A DNA stretch of 64,000 nucleotides, taken from Leptolyngbya sp. BL0902. Its GTDB lineage: Bacteria > Cyanobacteriota > Cyanobacteriia > Phormidesmidales > Phormidesmidaceae. Location: contig NZ_CP046155.1 in the NCBI RefSeq assembly GCF_016403105.1, forward strand, positions 4,245,235-4,309,234. Reading direction: 5' to 3'. Both the position numbers and the translations under genes were made by a program. Shown piece by piece: positions 9,006-17,460 of the stretch. The notes under the pieces are model-generated. The model searched no databases, was not told where the DNA came from, and saw nothing but the letters and a program-made list of their open reading frames with translations. The first letter of the stretch is position 1. Each line of letters starts with the position of its first letter.

Positions 9006-10324
9006 AACAGCGGCACCGTGGCATCAATGGTAAAGCCAAAAATGGTGTCATTCAACCGCAGGCGCGGGTCGGAGGAACGGCCAAAGCTGCGGCCACCATA
9101 GAGGCTGAGCCGTACCCGTGGGGTGAGGCTATAGACCACCTGCCCCAGGAGTTGTTGCACGGTGTCTTGGCGGTCTTGGGTGCTGTAGTTGATCCGGTTG
9201 ATCTGATAGCTGATGCCCGTGTGCCATCGGGCAGTGGGGGTATAGCCCAGGTAGGCTCCGGCGGTGTGGGACAGGCGGCTGAAGTCGGTGGTAAAAATGC
9301 TGCCGTCGATGGCTTGGCTGCGGGCCTGGGCCTGATTCCACTGCACCTGATAGAAGCTGTCGAGGGTGAGGTTGGGGGCGAGGGGATCGCTGCGACCCAG
9401 GGAGAGGGCCACGGATCGGTTATCAAAGAAGCGAAAGCCCCCCGTTCGCAGGAGTTCTTGGTAGGCAAGGCTGAGTTGGGCGTAGGCCCTGGGGGAGAGT
9501 TCCTGGCGCAGGGCTAGTCTGGCCTGCCAGCCGCTATAGTCGAGATCCAGCCGCTGACCATAGCGCTGAAGGCCTAGATCCAGTTCGCCAATGAGCAGGG
9601 TTTGGGGGCCAAGGCTAGGATAGATAGCCACACTGGCCGCAGGGCGATAGAACCGATCCCCCGTCAGGCCACCCACCTCGTTCTCCACCAGCAAAACGTT
9701 ATCGCTACTCACCGCCGAAAACCGAGTGGTGAGAAACGCGATCTTGGTGGGCGGCGGCGACAACGGGGGCTGCTCACGAATACGCAAAATGCCCAGTTCG
9801 GGATCTTCTAGGGGGTTTCGCACCCGAATAATGCCCAATTCGGGATCACCCTCCCCACCGTCTGGATCGTCATCCGAGGCGAGCGGCCCAGCAGAACCCG
9901 GATCAACCTCCGGCGGCAATGGCCAACCCTCAGATGCCGCTGCGGGAGGGTCTGGGCTAGAAGGATGGGAAACAAGGGCTGATCTGGCAACAGCAGTAGA
10001 TGGTGGGGTGGCCCCGTGCTCCCTTGAGACAGCCTGGGCTAGATCCGGCGGGCTAGGCGTTCTAGTCTCAGCCGGAATTGGCAGGGGCAGCAGCGCTGGG
10101 AGGGCGGGTTTCGGGGTGTCCTTAGACCCTTGTAACCACGGGGCAACGGGCGACGATGCAGCAATCTCGTGGTCGTCAGCGGGGTAGGCCCCAGGAAAAT
10201 GAGGCGATGCCTTAACCTCGATGCCCTCGGTGGCGAGGGCCGCTGGGCCAAGGCCGCCTAATCCCCCCAGGCTGATCAGGGCCGAGAAAACCATCCATGG
10301 TTGGGGCCGGAGGGAGAAAATCAT
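9002..10324 (-). CDS. Outer-membrane beta-barrel protein with repeated DPELGI(I/L)R linker
   Basis: A 440-residue exported protein. Residues 1-32 form a signal peptide (to AALA). Residues about 33-185 are a Pro/Ser/Asp-rich, probably disordered periplasmic linker that contains two near-copies of DPELGI(I/L)R(V/I)R about 17 residues apart. From about residue 190 to the end, alternating hydrophobic strands (GELDLGLQRYGQRLDLDYSGW, YAQLSLAYQELL, HTGISYQINRINYS, RVRLSLYGGRSFG) look like an outer-membrane barrel. The C-terminal FTIDATVPLF ends in Phe, the usual BAM recognition signal. No catalytic motif is seen. It could be a porin or the outer-membrane part of an export or adhesion complex. It is convergent with the small gene at 8703 and divergent from the FecR-like gene at 10805. 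Confidence 0.75.
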   Translation of the reverse strand: MIFSLRPQPWMVFSALISLGGLGGLGPAALATEGIEVKASPHFPGAYPADDHEIAASSPVAPWLQGSKDTPKPALPALLPLPIPAETRTPSPPDLAQAVSREHGATPPSTAVARSALVSHPSSPDPPAAASEGWPLPPEVDPGSAGPLASDDDPDGGEGDPELGIIRVRNPLEDPELGILRIREQPPLSPPPTKIAFLTTRFSAVSSDNVLLVENEVGGLTGDRFYRPAASVAIYPSLGPQTLLIGELDLGLQRYGQRLDLDYSGWQARLALRQELSPRAYAQLSLAYQELLRTGGFRFFDNRSVALSLGRSDPLAPNLTLDSFYQVQWNQAQARSQAIDGSIFTTDFSRLSHTAGAYLGYTPTARWHTGISYQINRINYSTQDRQDTVQQLLGQVVYSLTPRVRLSLYGGRSFGRSSDPRLRLNDTIFGFTIDATVPLF

Positions 10325-10804
10325 TCAGTCCAGGGAGAATGAATCATCCGTAAAATCACTGCATTTGCTGGGTGTTTCTTGCCGTTTTGGATTGACTTTA
10401 TCAAATTTTTGTAAACTCCGTCGGCGACCTACGCCCTGCCATGGGGCGCGTTCATCCGTTGTTTTCCTGAGGCATAACGGGCTAAATCCTTGATCTACCT
10501 AGGGTTCTCCCAAGCCATGCCGTCGGCCCAGGGCTTTCCAAGGGCCGCTGAGAATGTCTGTTAGCGTTCACCCTCCCCATGAAGCAGTGACTAAGTATCG
10601 TTGTCGAGTTACGTCGTGTAAACACTGATGATTTTCATGAAGTACCATTGAAGGGAAGGTGCTTTACCCAGGACTGGGGGGAAAGTTACGCAACGGAGGG
10701 AGCGTTATCGCCAGCCGTCGCAAGATCTCCCGAAAATCCTGCCTCCAATCTCAGGCTCGCAGACCTCAGAGCTCACGTTGAATGTTGTCATTGGCCTGAA
10801 TGCT
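10325..10804. other. Divergent intergenic region, no gene recognised
   Basis: About 480 bp between the divergently transcribed barrel protein and the FecR-like protein. It must hold both promoters. I see no known riboswitch signature, no tRNA and no ORF with coding character. The reading frame of the FecR-like gene is open upstream to a TTG at 10778. Confidence 0.4.
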
Positions 10805-12421
10805 ATGGCTCAGCTACCTTGGATGTCCGGCCCCCGGACACTTCGCCCTCTTAGGGCTCTCGTTCTTGTTGTCTCTATGGCTATGCTAGGGGTGGTGGGA
10901 GAAGGTGGAGCCCCTGCCCATGCCAATGTGGTTCTCACCCGCGCCGACGTTGAAGCCATTCTCAACCGCGTGGAGCTGATTCAGCAGGGGCAAGCCGCCC
11001 GCATGGCCCGCCAACGCGACAGGATGACGGTGGGCGATGCCCTCCGAACGGCGGCTCAGTCCCAGGCTCAACTGCGCTTTAACGATGGTTCCTTGGCTCG
11101 AGTAGGTGAGCGGGCTACGTTTCAGTTTTCGCCCAATACCCGCAATTTCCGCCTCTCCAATGGCACAGTGCTGTTGCTCATTCCCCCAGGGCGCGGACGT
11201 AGTACCATTCAAACCCCTAGCGCTATCACCGGGATTCAGGGATCGGCGTTGGTGGTGCGCCACATTGAAGATCGCGACCTCACCATTGTGATGGCCCTGA
11301 CTAATAACCCCGCTGGGCCAATGACCGTTACCCCCCTAGGCTGCGACGGGGGCGAGGTCTCTAGACCCTGTGGGCCAGAGTATCCGCTCCATGCCGGACA
11401 GATGGCTCTAGTGCAGCACAACCAGGTGCAAATTCTAGAGTTTGATTTGTTCACCTTCTATGAGACGAGTTCCCTGGTTGATGGTCTGGAACTGGATAAC
11501 CCCGATGCCTCCGTGTCCCTGGGGCCAGATCTCGACCCGGTGCGAGGTGAAACCCTTGAAGCCCTCTCGCAGTTCTCAGACGACGCGGCAATGGCGATAC
11601 TTAATCCCGATATCGTCTCCATTACCCCACGCGCTGGCACGCTCACCAGCGAACCTGGGTTGACCATCCCCAACCCCAATCTATTGGGACAGGGTCAGCG
11701 TCCACCTAGTATTTCCCCTTTGCTCGATCATTTACCAGGCATTTCCCCAGCCCTACCCAATCCCCAGAATTCGGCCTCGGCGTCCCCACCTGTGCAACCC
11801 ACCACCACGCCGCCAGTCACGCCGCCAGTCACGCCGCAAAATCCGGTAGCGCAACCCCCAACAACTCCTCCACCCAACGCGCCGCAAAATCCCGGAACAC
11901 GGCCTCCCGCTGCGCCGCCACCGAACACGCTGCAAAATCCAGTAGCGCAACCCCCAACAAATCGTCCACCTAACACGCCGCAAAATCCTGGAACACGGCC
12001 TCCTGCTGCGCCGCCAGTCACGCCGCAAAATCCAGTAGCGCAACCCCCAACGGCTCCTCCACCCAATGCGCCGCAAAATCCCGGAACACGGCCTCCCGCT
12101 GCGCCGCCACCGAACACGCCGCAAAATCCTGGAACACGGCCTCCTGCTGCGCCGCCAACCAATGCGCCGCAAAATCCGGTAGTGCAACCCCCAACGGCTC
12201 CTCCACCCAATGCGCCGCAAAATCCCGGAACACAGCCTCCCGCTGCGCCGCCAGACACAGGGGTGCAGCCTCCGGCAACTCAACCCCCAAACGCCCAGCC
12301 CCCAGGCCAACCCAATCGGCCAGGAAGCCCTAATGTTCCGGCGAGTCCGCCCCCTTTTCAAGAGAACCCAACTGTTCCCGCCCGCCCCCCCGCCAATCCA
12401 CCTGTCATCTTTCAGCCCTAG
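10805..12421 (+). CDS. FecR-domain secreted protein with long Pro-rich repeat tail
   Basis: A 538-residue exported protein. The N-terminus (MAQLPWMSGPRTLRPLRALV...) leads into a hydrophobic core ending at APAHA, a signal peptide. Residues about 45-195 are a FecR-like beta-domain: MTVGDALRTAAQSQAQLRFNDGSLARVGERATF, then TVLLLIPPGRG and STIQTPSAITGIQGSALVV, which is the hallmark GT...T..G.rGT-like segment. From about residue 330 the protein is a Pro/Asn/Gln/Ala-rich tail of near-repeats (PQNPGTRPPAAPP, PQNPVAQPPT), probably extended and surface-spanning. The ATG at 10805 is used; 10823 (MSGP) is an alternative and 10778 is a TTG. In cyanobacteria such FecR proteins are usually envelope proteins, not iron sigma regulators, and no sigma/FecI gene is adjacent. 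Confidence 0.75.
   Translation: MAQLPWMSGPRTLRPLRALVLVVSMAMLGVVGEGGAPAHANVVLTRADVEAILNRVELIQQGQAARMARQRDRMTVGDALRTAAQSQAQLRFNDGSLARVGERATFQFSPNTRNFRLSNGTVLLLIPPGRGRSTIQTPSAITGIQGSALVVRHIEDRDLTIVMALTNNPAGPMTVTPLGCDGGEVSRPCGPEYPLHAGQMALVQHNQVQILEFDLFTFYETSSLVDGLELDNPDASVSLGPDLDPVRGETLEALSQFSDDAAMAILNPDIVSITPRAGTLTSEPGLTIPNPNLLGQGQRPPSISPLLDHLPGISPALPNPQNSASASPPVQPTTTPPVTPPVTPQNPVAQPPTTPPPNAPQNPGTRPPAAPPPNTLQNPVAQPPTNRPPNTPQNPGTRPPAAPPVTPQNPVAQPPTAPPPNAPQNPGTRPPAAPPPNTPQNPGTRPPAAPPTNAPQNPVVQPPTAPPPNAPQNPGTQPPAAPPDTGVQPPATQPPNAQPPGQPNRPGSPNVPASPPPFQENPTVPARPPANPPVIFQP
11805..12260 (+). repeat. In-frame proline-rich tandem repeats in the FecR-like gene
   Basis: Imperfect copies of a 39-51 bp unit encode PQNPGTRPPAAPPPNT or PQNPVAQPPTAPPPNA. 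DNA copies such as CCGCAAAATCCCGGAACACG recur many times with few changes, so the array can change length by slippage or recombination. Confidence 0.85.
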
Positions 12422-12691
12422 CCCTATTGCTCTGTAGATACGTTAGAGGGAAGGAGGAAGAGAGATTAGGGGCTGCGTCCGTGAATACGCCGTCGCAAAA
12501 CCTCGCCATTATCAGTACGGTTCTACCGACCTGAGAAACGGGGCAATATTGGTTAGCTTAGGTGTAGATGTTTGAAGTCCCTTTCCCATCCAAGTCCATC
12601 CTCAGCGGCTTGCCGTAGCACAAGCGCCCTCCGGGACTTGGTAAGCCCCCGGCGACCTACCCCTTACAGCCAGCAAAGCGAGGTATCTCCT

Positions 12692-13039
12692 GTGAGCAAT
12701 CCTTCCGGCAAACCCCCAGAACTATTCAGCGGATTCAAGCCCTTCGAGCATGGCAACTCGCTGATGCAGTACGTTCACGCCATGAGCCCTGAAACCATCA
12801 CCCAACTGTCTAACCCAGCTTCTTCAGAAGTTCAGCAGATGATGGAGCACAACATCATTGGGCTGTTGGGAGGGCTACCGTCGCAGCATTTTGATGTGGA
12901 AATTACCACCAACCGCGAAAGCCTAGGGCGGCTGTTGGCCTCTGCTATGATGAGCGGGTACTTTTTGCGCGGAGCCGAACAGCGCATGGAAATGGAGCGA
13001 TCCTTTGTCCTCGCTGACGCCGCCCCTGACCATGAGTAA
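12692..13039 (+). CDS. DUF760 family protein
   Basis: A 115-residue cytoplasmic protein of the DUF760 family, found in cyanobacteria and plastid-bearing organisms; function unknown. The family signature is clear: MQYVHAMSPETITQLSNP, then EVQQMMEHNIIGLLG and the C-terminal LGRLLASAMMSGYFLRGAEQR. The GTG at 12692 is preferred, with GAGG about 8 bases upstream, because it gives the normal family length; the open frame extends 40 codons further to 12572, but that part is Ser/Arg/Pro-rich and unlike the family. It ends 22 bp before the MutY frame begins. Confidence 0.85.
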   Translation: MSNPSGKPPELFSGFKPFEHGNSLMQYVHAMSPETITQLSNPASSEVQQMMEHNIIGLLGGLPSQHFDVEITTNRESLGRLLASAMMSGYFLRGAEQRMEMERSFVLADAAPDHE

Positions 13040-13061
13040 CCTCTAGCGCCCCCGTTTATCC

Positions 13062-14378
13062 TTGGCCGACTCGTCCCTAGATGCCGCTTCTCAGTCTCGC
13101 CGTTGCCGCGATGGGGAAGCCGCGTATCTGACGGCGGCGCTGGATGTTTTGCCGACGGTTGAATCTGCCGAGTCCGCTGCATCCACTATTGACGCTGCGG
13201 TTGAGTTTGCGAAACACGTTGACCCTGGACATTTAAAACCTTTGAACCCGGCTGGGGCTGTCTCCCCCTGGCCGGGTTTTACTGTGCCCGATTTTGTGGT
13301 GGCGGAACTGCGATCTAACCTGCTGGATTGGTACACCCAATCGGGACGACAACTGCCCTGGCGCAATATCGACAGCCCCTACGCCATCTGGGTTTCGGAG
13401 ATGATGTTGCAGCAAACCCAGGTCAAAACCGTGCTGCCCTACTACGAGCGCTGGCTGGCACAATTTCCCACCGTGGAAGCTCTGGCAGCGGCGGACTTGC
13501 AAACGGTGCTAAAAGCCTGGGAAGGGTTGGGTTACTATGCCCGTGCCCGCAATCTGCACCGGGCTGCCCAGCGCATCGTGGCGGAGCATGGGGGTCAGAT
13601 TCCTCAGGATTTTGACGCCATTACCGATCTTCCCGGCATTGGCCGCACCACGGCGGGGGGCATCCTTAGCTCCGCCTACAACTTGCCCTACGCGATTTTG
13701 GATGGCAATGTGAAACGGGTGCTAGCTCGCCTCATTGCCCTGCCCGTGCCCCCAGCCAAGGCGATGAATACCCTGTGGGATCTGTCTGATCGGGTGCTAG
13801 ATCCCCAAAATCCCCGCGACTTTAACCAAGCCATGATGGATTTGGGGGCCACCCTCTGCACTCGCCGTCAGCCCGATTGCCCCCGCTGTCCTTGGCAGAA
13901 GCACTGTCGCGCCTATAATCTGAATGTGCAAACGGAGATTCCGATGACCGAAAGCAAAGCCCCCATTCCCCACAAACACATTGGCGTCGCGGTGATTTGG
14001 AACGACCAAGGCCAGGTGTTAATCGACCGTCGCAAACAGGAAGGGCTGCTGGGCGGATTGTGGGAATTTCCGGGCGGCAAAATTGAAGCCGGGGAAACCG
14101 TAGAAGCCTGTATCCGGCGGGAAATTCAAGAAGAACTCGGCATCGCCATTGCTGTGGGCGACCTGCTTTGCACCGTCACCCATACCTATTCCCACTTCAA
14201 AGTCACCCTCAACGTTCACCACTGCACCCACCTCAGCGGCGACCCCCAACCCATCGAATGTGACGAAGTGCGCTGGGTCAGCCTCGACCAAATTGAGGAA
14301 TATCCCTTCCCCAAGGCCAATATCCAAATTATCGACGCCCTCAAGGCCCACGCCCAGGCTAATTCAGCCGCAAATTAG
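13062..14378 (+). CDS. mutY: A/G-specific adenine glycosylase MutY with NUDIX-like C-terminal domain
   Basis: Base-excision repair enzyme removing adenine opposite 8-oxoguanine. The catalytic core has the PWR motif, Glu in SEMMLQQTQ (about residue 113), the helix-hairpin-helix LPGIGRTTAGG and the catalytic Asp in ILDGNVKRVLARL. The 4Fe-4S ligands CTRRQPDCPRCPWQKHC follow the C-x6-C-x2-C-x5-C pattern. From about residue 305 there is a MutT/NUDIX-like domain (IGVAVIWND, GLLGGLWEFPGGKIE, REIQEELG), the 8-oxoG-sensing part. The start is uncertain: the frame opens at a TTG (13062) and has no in-frame ATG before the core. GTG codons at 13284, 13296 and 13299 would give a standard-length protein. 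The first 74 residues are low-complexity and unlike MutY. Confidence 0.93.
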   Translation: MADSSLDAASQSRRCRDGEAAYLTAALDVLPTVESAESAASTIDAAVEFAKHVDPGHLKPLNPAGAVSPWPGFTVPDFVVAELRSNLLDWYTQSGRQLPWRNIDSPYAIWVSEMMLQQTQVKTVLPYYERWLAQFPTVEALAAADLQTVLKAWEGLGYYARARNLHRAAQRIVAEHGGQIPQDFDAITDLPGIGRTTAGGILSSAYNLPYAILDGNVKRVLARLIALPVPPAKAMNTLWDLSDRVLDPQNPRDFNQAMMDLGATLCTRRQPDCPRCPWQKHCRAYNLNVQTEIPMTESKAPIPHKHIGVAVIWNDQGQVLIDRRKQEGLLGGLWEFPGGKIEAGETVEACIRREIQEELGIAIAVGDLLCTVTHTYSHFKVTLNVHHCTHLSGDPQPIECDEVRWVSLDQIEEYPFPKANIQIIDALKAHAQANSAAN

Positions 14379-14401
14379 GGAGGTGTCCAGCCGCCCAGCG
14401 G

Positions 14402-14495
14402 CCCTCACCCTAAATCCCTCTCCCCAAGGGAGAGGGACTTTTAGCCTTTCTAGCTCCCCTTTCCTTGTGGGAGAGGGGTTGGGGGTGAGGGCTTG
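14402..14495. repeat. Cyanobacterial CCCTCACCC / GGGTGAGGG inverted repeat
   Basis: GCCCTCACCCTAAATCCCTC at the left is complementary, with gaps, to GAGGGGTTGGGGGTGAGGGC at the right, with inner arms CTCTCCCCAAGGGAGAG. It is a dispersed repeat type common in filamentous cyanobacterial genomes and may serve as the mutY terminator. A degenerate relative lies at about 55137-55178. Confidence 0.7.
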
Positions 14496-14639
14496 CTCAC
14501 AACATAAGAGAGTGTTTGTGACCCACTGTACCGAGGACGCCCATCCTACGCCTTAGCCCATGTGTAGAGCCATGAAGTAGTGACCAGAGGGGTTTCCTAG
14601 CCTTTTACAATAGGTACAGTCCTTTATCGAGTATTCCCT

Positions 14640-14855
14640 ATGGCAGTGGAAACCGTGGGTAGCCCACCCCCTGAGGCCGATCAGATTAAAACCGTGCTAG
14701 AGCAACAATTGCCCAACATCATCGCCAGCTTTAACCAAGTGCTGCGCGAACAGTACGGCATCACGGGCGTGAGCGTGGGCGGCTTTAGCGTGGTGCCCGA
14801 AAGCGCCGTGGCCGGAACCGTTGTCTGCGACCAGGAAAGCTGCTCGATTAATTAG
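14640..14855 (+). CDS. Small hypothetical protein, 71 aa
   Basis: A 71-residue soluble protein that I do not recognise. It has an N-terminal helix-forming part (QIKTVLEQQLPNIIASFNQVLREQYG), a short beta-like middle (GVSVGGFSVVP) and two cysteines near the end (VVCDQESCSIN). The ATG at 14640 follows an AT-rich stretch with TACAATAGG-like promoter character. The well-formed hydrophobic pattern and lack of any competing gene make it likely real. Confidence 0.55.
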   Translation: MAVETVGSPPPEADQIKTVLEQQLPNIIASFNQVLREQYGITGVSVGGFSVVPESAVAGTVVCDQESCSIN

Positions 14856-14939
14856 CTTCTACAGGCCAACGCACACTCAAACCGTTGGCCCGTAAATCTT
14901 TGACCTAGAGCAATCCCCGCCGATTAACGTCACCCGTCA

Positions 14940-15212
14940 ATGCCGCCTGTTTCCCATCCCTTTAGTCGGGGACTGCTAGTCGTACTGATGAACTACAATG
15001 ACCATGCGCCGCCCCACGTCCATGTCAAATATCAAAATGACTATGGCAGCTACCGGATAACCATTCAGTCTCGGCAGTGGATGCAGCCGGGTAAACCGCT
15101 CCCTCCCAAGTTTAAGCGCCTCATTGAAGCTTGGGTCGAGGCCCACGAAGAAGCTTTATTAGACCAGTGGGAACGGGCGATGCGGCACGAAACCATTGAA
15201 ATCGTAGGATAG
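14940..15212 (+). CDS. DUF4160 domain protein
   Basis: A 90-residue protein with the DUF4160 hallmark MNYNDHAPPHVHVKYQN (His-rich PPHxHxxY motif) and the C-terminal LIEAWVEAHEEALLDQW. The family is small, cytoplasmic and of unproven function. DUF4160 genes are very often followed by a DUF2442 gene, as here, 5 bp downstream, and the pair has been suggested to be toxin-antitoxin-like; that is not shown. The cluster continues with a Uma2 nuclease that overlaps the DUF2442 gene. Confidence 0.85.
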   Translation: MPPVSHPFSRGLLVVLMNYNDHAPPHVHVKYQNDYGSYRITIQSRQWMQPGKPLPPKFKRLIEAWVEAHEEALLDQWERAMRHETIEIVG

Positions 15213-15217
15213 TCGCC

Positions 15218-15607
15218 ATGAAATGGGAATCCTGGCAATTACTAGCCCATAATCCAACATATTGGCAAAATTCGGCTGAAAAAGGATTGCTCAAGGCCGA
15301 GTATTTAGGCGACTACACCTTGCGACTGTGGTTTGAGGAGGATCTCGATGTTAGTATCTACGACCTAGACTTTTACCCACTCCTCATCGAAGAAGATCCA
15401 GGCCCAGCCCTAAGACCGCTACGTCAAATAGAACGCTTTCAGTTCGTAAAAGGCGACTATGCCCTGGTCTGGCCCAACCCAGAGACCGGAGCCTACGATA
15501 AAGCAACCATCGATCTGGCCCCCGAATGTGTGCGTTTTTTCTGTGAGCAGTATGGTCGCCTGGTGAAACCGAGCCGAACGGCCTTGAAAGGAGGTGTCTT
15601 AGGATGA
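15218..15607 (+). CDS. DUF2442 domain protein
   Basis: A 129-residue protein. The centre (AEYLGDYTLRLWFEEDLDVSIYDL) and the end (LVWPNPETGAYDKATIDLAPECVRFF) match DUF2442. The N-terminal 30 residues (MKWESWQLLAHNPTYWQ) are an extension beyond the core. It sits 5 bp after the DUF4160 gene and its stop overlaps the ATG of the Uma2 gene (ATGA), so the three are very probably cotranscribed and the last two translationally coupled. DUF2442 has been suggested to be the DNA-binding partner of DUF4160; that is family-level inference. Confidence 0.82.
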   Translation: MKWESWQLLAHNPTYWQNSAEKGLLKAEYLGDYTLRLWFEEDLDVSIYDLDFYPLLIEEDPGPALRPLRQIERFQFVKGDYALVWPNPETGAYDKATIDLAPECVRFFCEQYGRLVKPSRTALKGGVLG

Positions 15608-16152
15608 GCGTTGCCATTGCCAAATGGACGTTGGAAGAGTATCACCGCATGATTGAGGCGGGATTGCTTGACCATCGCCGCGTAGAACTATTGTTAGGAG
15701 AAATTGTGGAGATGGCTCCAGAGGGTGAACCCCACGCCTACTTCAGTTCGGAAGCGGGGGATTATTTGGCGCAAAAGCTCGGCAGTCGAGCCATGGTGCG
15801 GCAGGCCAAGCCCATTACCCTGCCCAATCAATCGGAGCCTGAGCCAGATATTGCCATCGTTCAACGGTTGGGGCGCGAGTATCTCAATCACCATCCCTAT
15901 CCTGAAAATATTTTTTGGGTGATGGAATACGCGGACTCTAGCTGGGAGAAGGACTTTGACACCAAAAGCCAGGTTTATGCCGAGGTGGGCATCGCTGAAT
16001 ATTGGCGGATCAACCTCAAACAGCGACAACTGCTTCTGTTTCGAGATCCTCGGTCAAATGGCTATGCGTCTTGTACCCCCATCGCGACAGGGAGCTTAAC
16101 TCCGCTCGCTTTTCCAGAGGTGGTGATTGAGATTCCTCAGCTGATTGACTAG
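15604..16152 (+). CDS. Uma2 family (DUF820) PD-(D/E)xK endonuclease-like protein
   Basis: A 182-residue protein of the Uma2/DUF820 restriction-endonuclease-like fold, greatly expanded in cyanobacteria. Visible core: HRRVELLLGEIVEMAPEG, the acidic EPEPDIAIV strand and VMEYADSSWEKDFDTKSQVYAEVGIAEYW, which supplies the second acid and Lys of the PD-(D/E)xK site. The active site looks intact. Its ATG overlaps the stop of DUF2442 and is preceded by a near-perfect Shine-Dalgarno AAAGGAGGTG (15587-15596), stronger than any other in the window. The substrate of Uma2 proteins is not established. Confidence 0.88.
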   Translation: MSVAIAKWTLEEYHRMIEAGLLDHRRVELLLGEIVEMAPEGEPHAYFSSEAGDYLAQKLGSRAMVRQAKPITLPNQSEPEPDIAIVQRLGREYLNHHPYPENIFWVMEYADSSWEKDFDTKSQVYAEVGIAEYWRINLKQRQLLLFRDPRSNGYASCTPIATGSLTPLAFPEVVIEIPQLID

Positions 16153-16350
16153 GGCTATCGCGTCGTGGTCTACGGATTCGCAAAAGCTCAAAAGGGATCT
16201 CAAGGGACAGAAAAACCATGGCCGGATGGAGAGGGCCGCGCATTGGTGGGGCATCCTGGGCGATGGGGAGTGTCAACAAGCGTAATGGAAACCGCGCACG
16301 CCGGGAATCTGCGGTATTCTTGGGGCAAAATTCCTGCATAGGTCAGCCCC

Positions 16351-16929
16351 ATGAGTCGGCGTAGCATCTTCTATAGCTTGGTGGTCGTGGTGATGGTGGC
16401 TCTGCTGATGGCGGTTCCCTTCGCCACCCGCACCCCGGCCCAGGTGAGCAGCAGCCCCAATTCGCCGCCTCTCCGCAATCTAATCCAGGTGTTTGAGCCT
16501 GTCATGATGCCGGGGGCAACGGCCTATTCTGTATTCACCACCGAAGCCACGTCGGCCCATCAGGTGTGGTACCGCGTTTCTGGCGGTGATGCGCTGTTTC
16601 GGCAGCGGCTGCGGGTGTACCAGGAAAATGCCAGTCCTCGGCCCCAAAATCAGCTCCCTCCCGACAGTGCTCGGCGGCAGGAAATCACCTCCAACAATCC
16701 GACGGGCTGGTTTATGTTTCCGCCCGAAGCCGGGGTATTCACCTACTATTTCGACGGCGATCATCGCTCTCGAACGGGCTCAGGGTGGGATGATGCCTTT
16801 GGCCTCAAGGTGCAGCGAACTCGCTTTGCCAACGGCAATCTCTACGACCTAGGCTTTGAAGATCAAGAAAGCCTGGATGACTTTAATGACTTAGAACTTC
16901 AGGTCGTTATTCTACAGCCTTTGCCCTAG
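16351..16929 (+). CDS. Secreted protein with DUF4114-like acidic C-terminal motif
   Basis: A 192-residue protein with an N-terminal signal or anchor (MSRRSIFYSLVVVVMVALLMAVPF). The mature part is unknown. Its end, YDLGFEDQESLDDFNDLELQVVIL, resembles the GFED...DRDFNDVIV end of the two large DUF4347 proteins in this window, a Ca2+-site-like acidic motif of DUF4114. It lies 21 bp upstream of sixA in the same direction and may share its transcript. Function unknown; a periplasmic or extracellular location is likely. Confidence 0.65.
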   Translation: MSRRSIFYSLVVVVMVALLMAVPFATRTPAQVSSSPNSPPLRNLIQVFEPVMMPGATAYSVFTTEATSAHQVWYRVSGGDALFRQRLRVYQENASPRPQNQLPPDSARRQEITSNNPTGWFMFPPEAGVFTYYFDGDHRSRTGSGWDDAFGLKVQRTRFANGNLYDLGFEDQESLDDFNDLELQVVILQPLP

Positions 16930-16950
16930 TCCGATCTCGAGCCTGTTGCC

Positions 16951-17460
16951 ATGACCAAACATCTGATCCTCTTTCGCCACGGCAAATCAGACTGGGAAGC
17001 TAGCTTCAACCGTGACCACGACCGTCCGGTGGCGGAACGGGGACAGCGGGCCGCAAACGCCATGGGCCGATGGCTGGCGGCGGTGAATCGGGTACCGGAT
17101 TTGGCCATTACCTCCTCGGCGGTGCGGGCCAAAACCACCCTAGAACTGGCGATGGCGGCGGGACAATGGGCTTGCCCAGCGCAGATCACCAACGATTTGT
17201 ATGAAGCTACGGTGCCTACGGTGATAGGGGTCATTCAGCAACAGCCAGACACCTATCACTCCCTGATGTTGGTGGGCCATGAGCCAACTTGGTCGGATAC
17301 CCTCACCTACCTAATGGGGGGCGGTGCCGTGCGGGTGCCCACAGCCGCCATGGCTTGCCTAGAGTTTGAGGTAGACCACTGGGCGCAGGTTGCCCAGGGC
17401 CGTGGTACCCTGCTGTGGCTAATGCTGCCCAAACTCCTGAACCAGAAGCCGCTGCTATGA
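16951..17460 (+). CDS. sixA: Phosphohistidine phosphatase SixA
   Basis: A 169-residue histidine-phosphatase-superfamily enzyme that removes phosphate from histidine of phosphorelay proteins. The catalytic RHG is in LILFRHGKSDWE near the N-terminus and the second His in LMLVGHEPTWS (about residue 110); Arg in ITSSAVRAKTTLE completes the pocket. The compact length and absence of a cap domain are typical of SixA. The stop overlaps the ATG of the next gene (ATGA at 17457), so the two are translationally coupled. Which phosphorelay it serves cannot be told from this window; the only histidine kinase here (55183) is far away. Confidence 0.92.
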   Translation: MTKHLILFRHGKSDWEASFNRDHDRPVAERGQRAANAMGRWLAAVNRVPDLAITSSAVRAKTTLELAMAAGQWACPAQITNDLYEATVPTVIGVIQQQPDTYHSLMLVGHEPTWSDTLTYLMGGGAVRVPTAAMACLEFEVDHWAQVAQGRGTLLWLMLPKLLNQKPLL

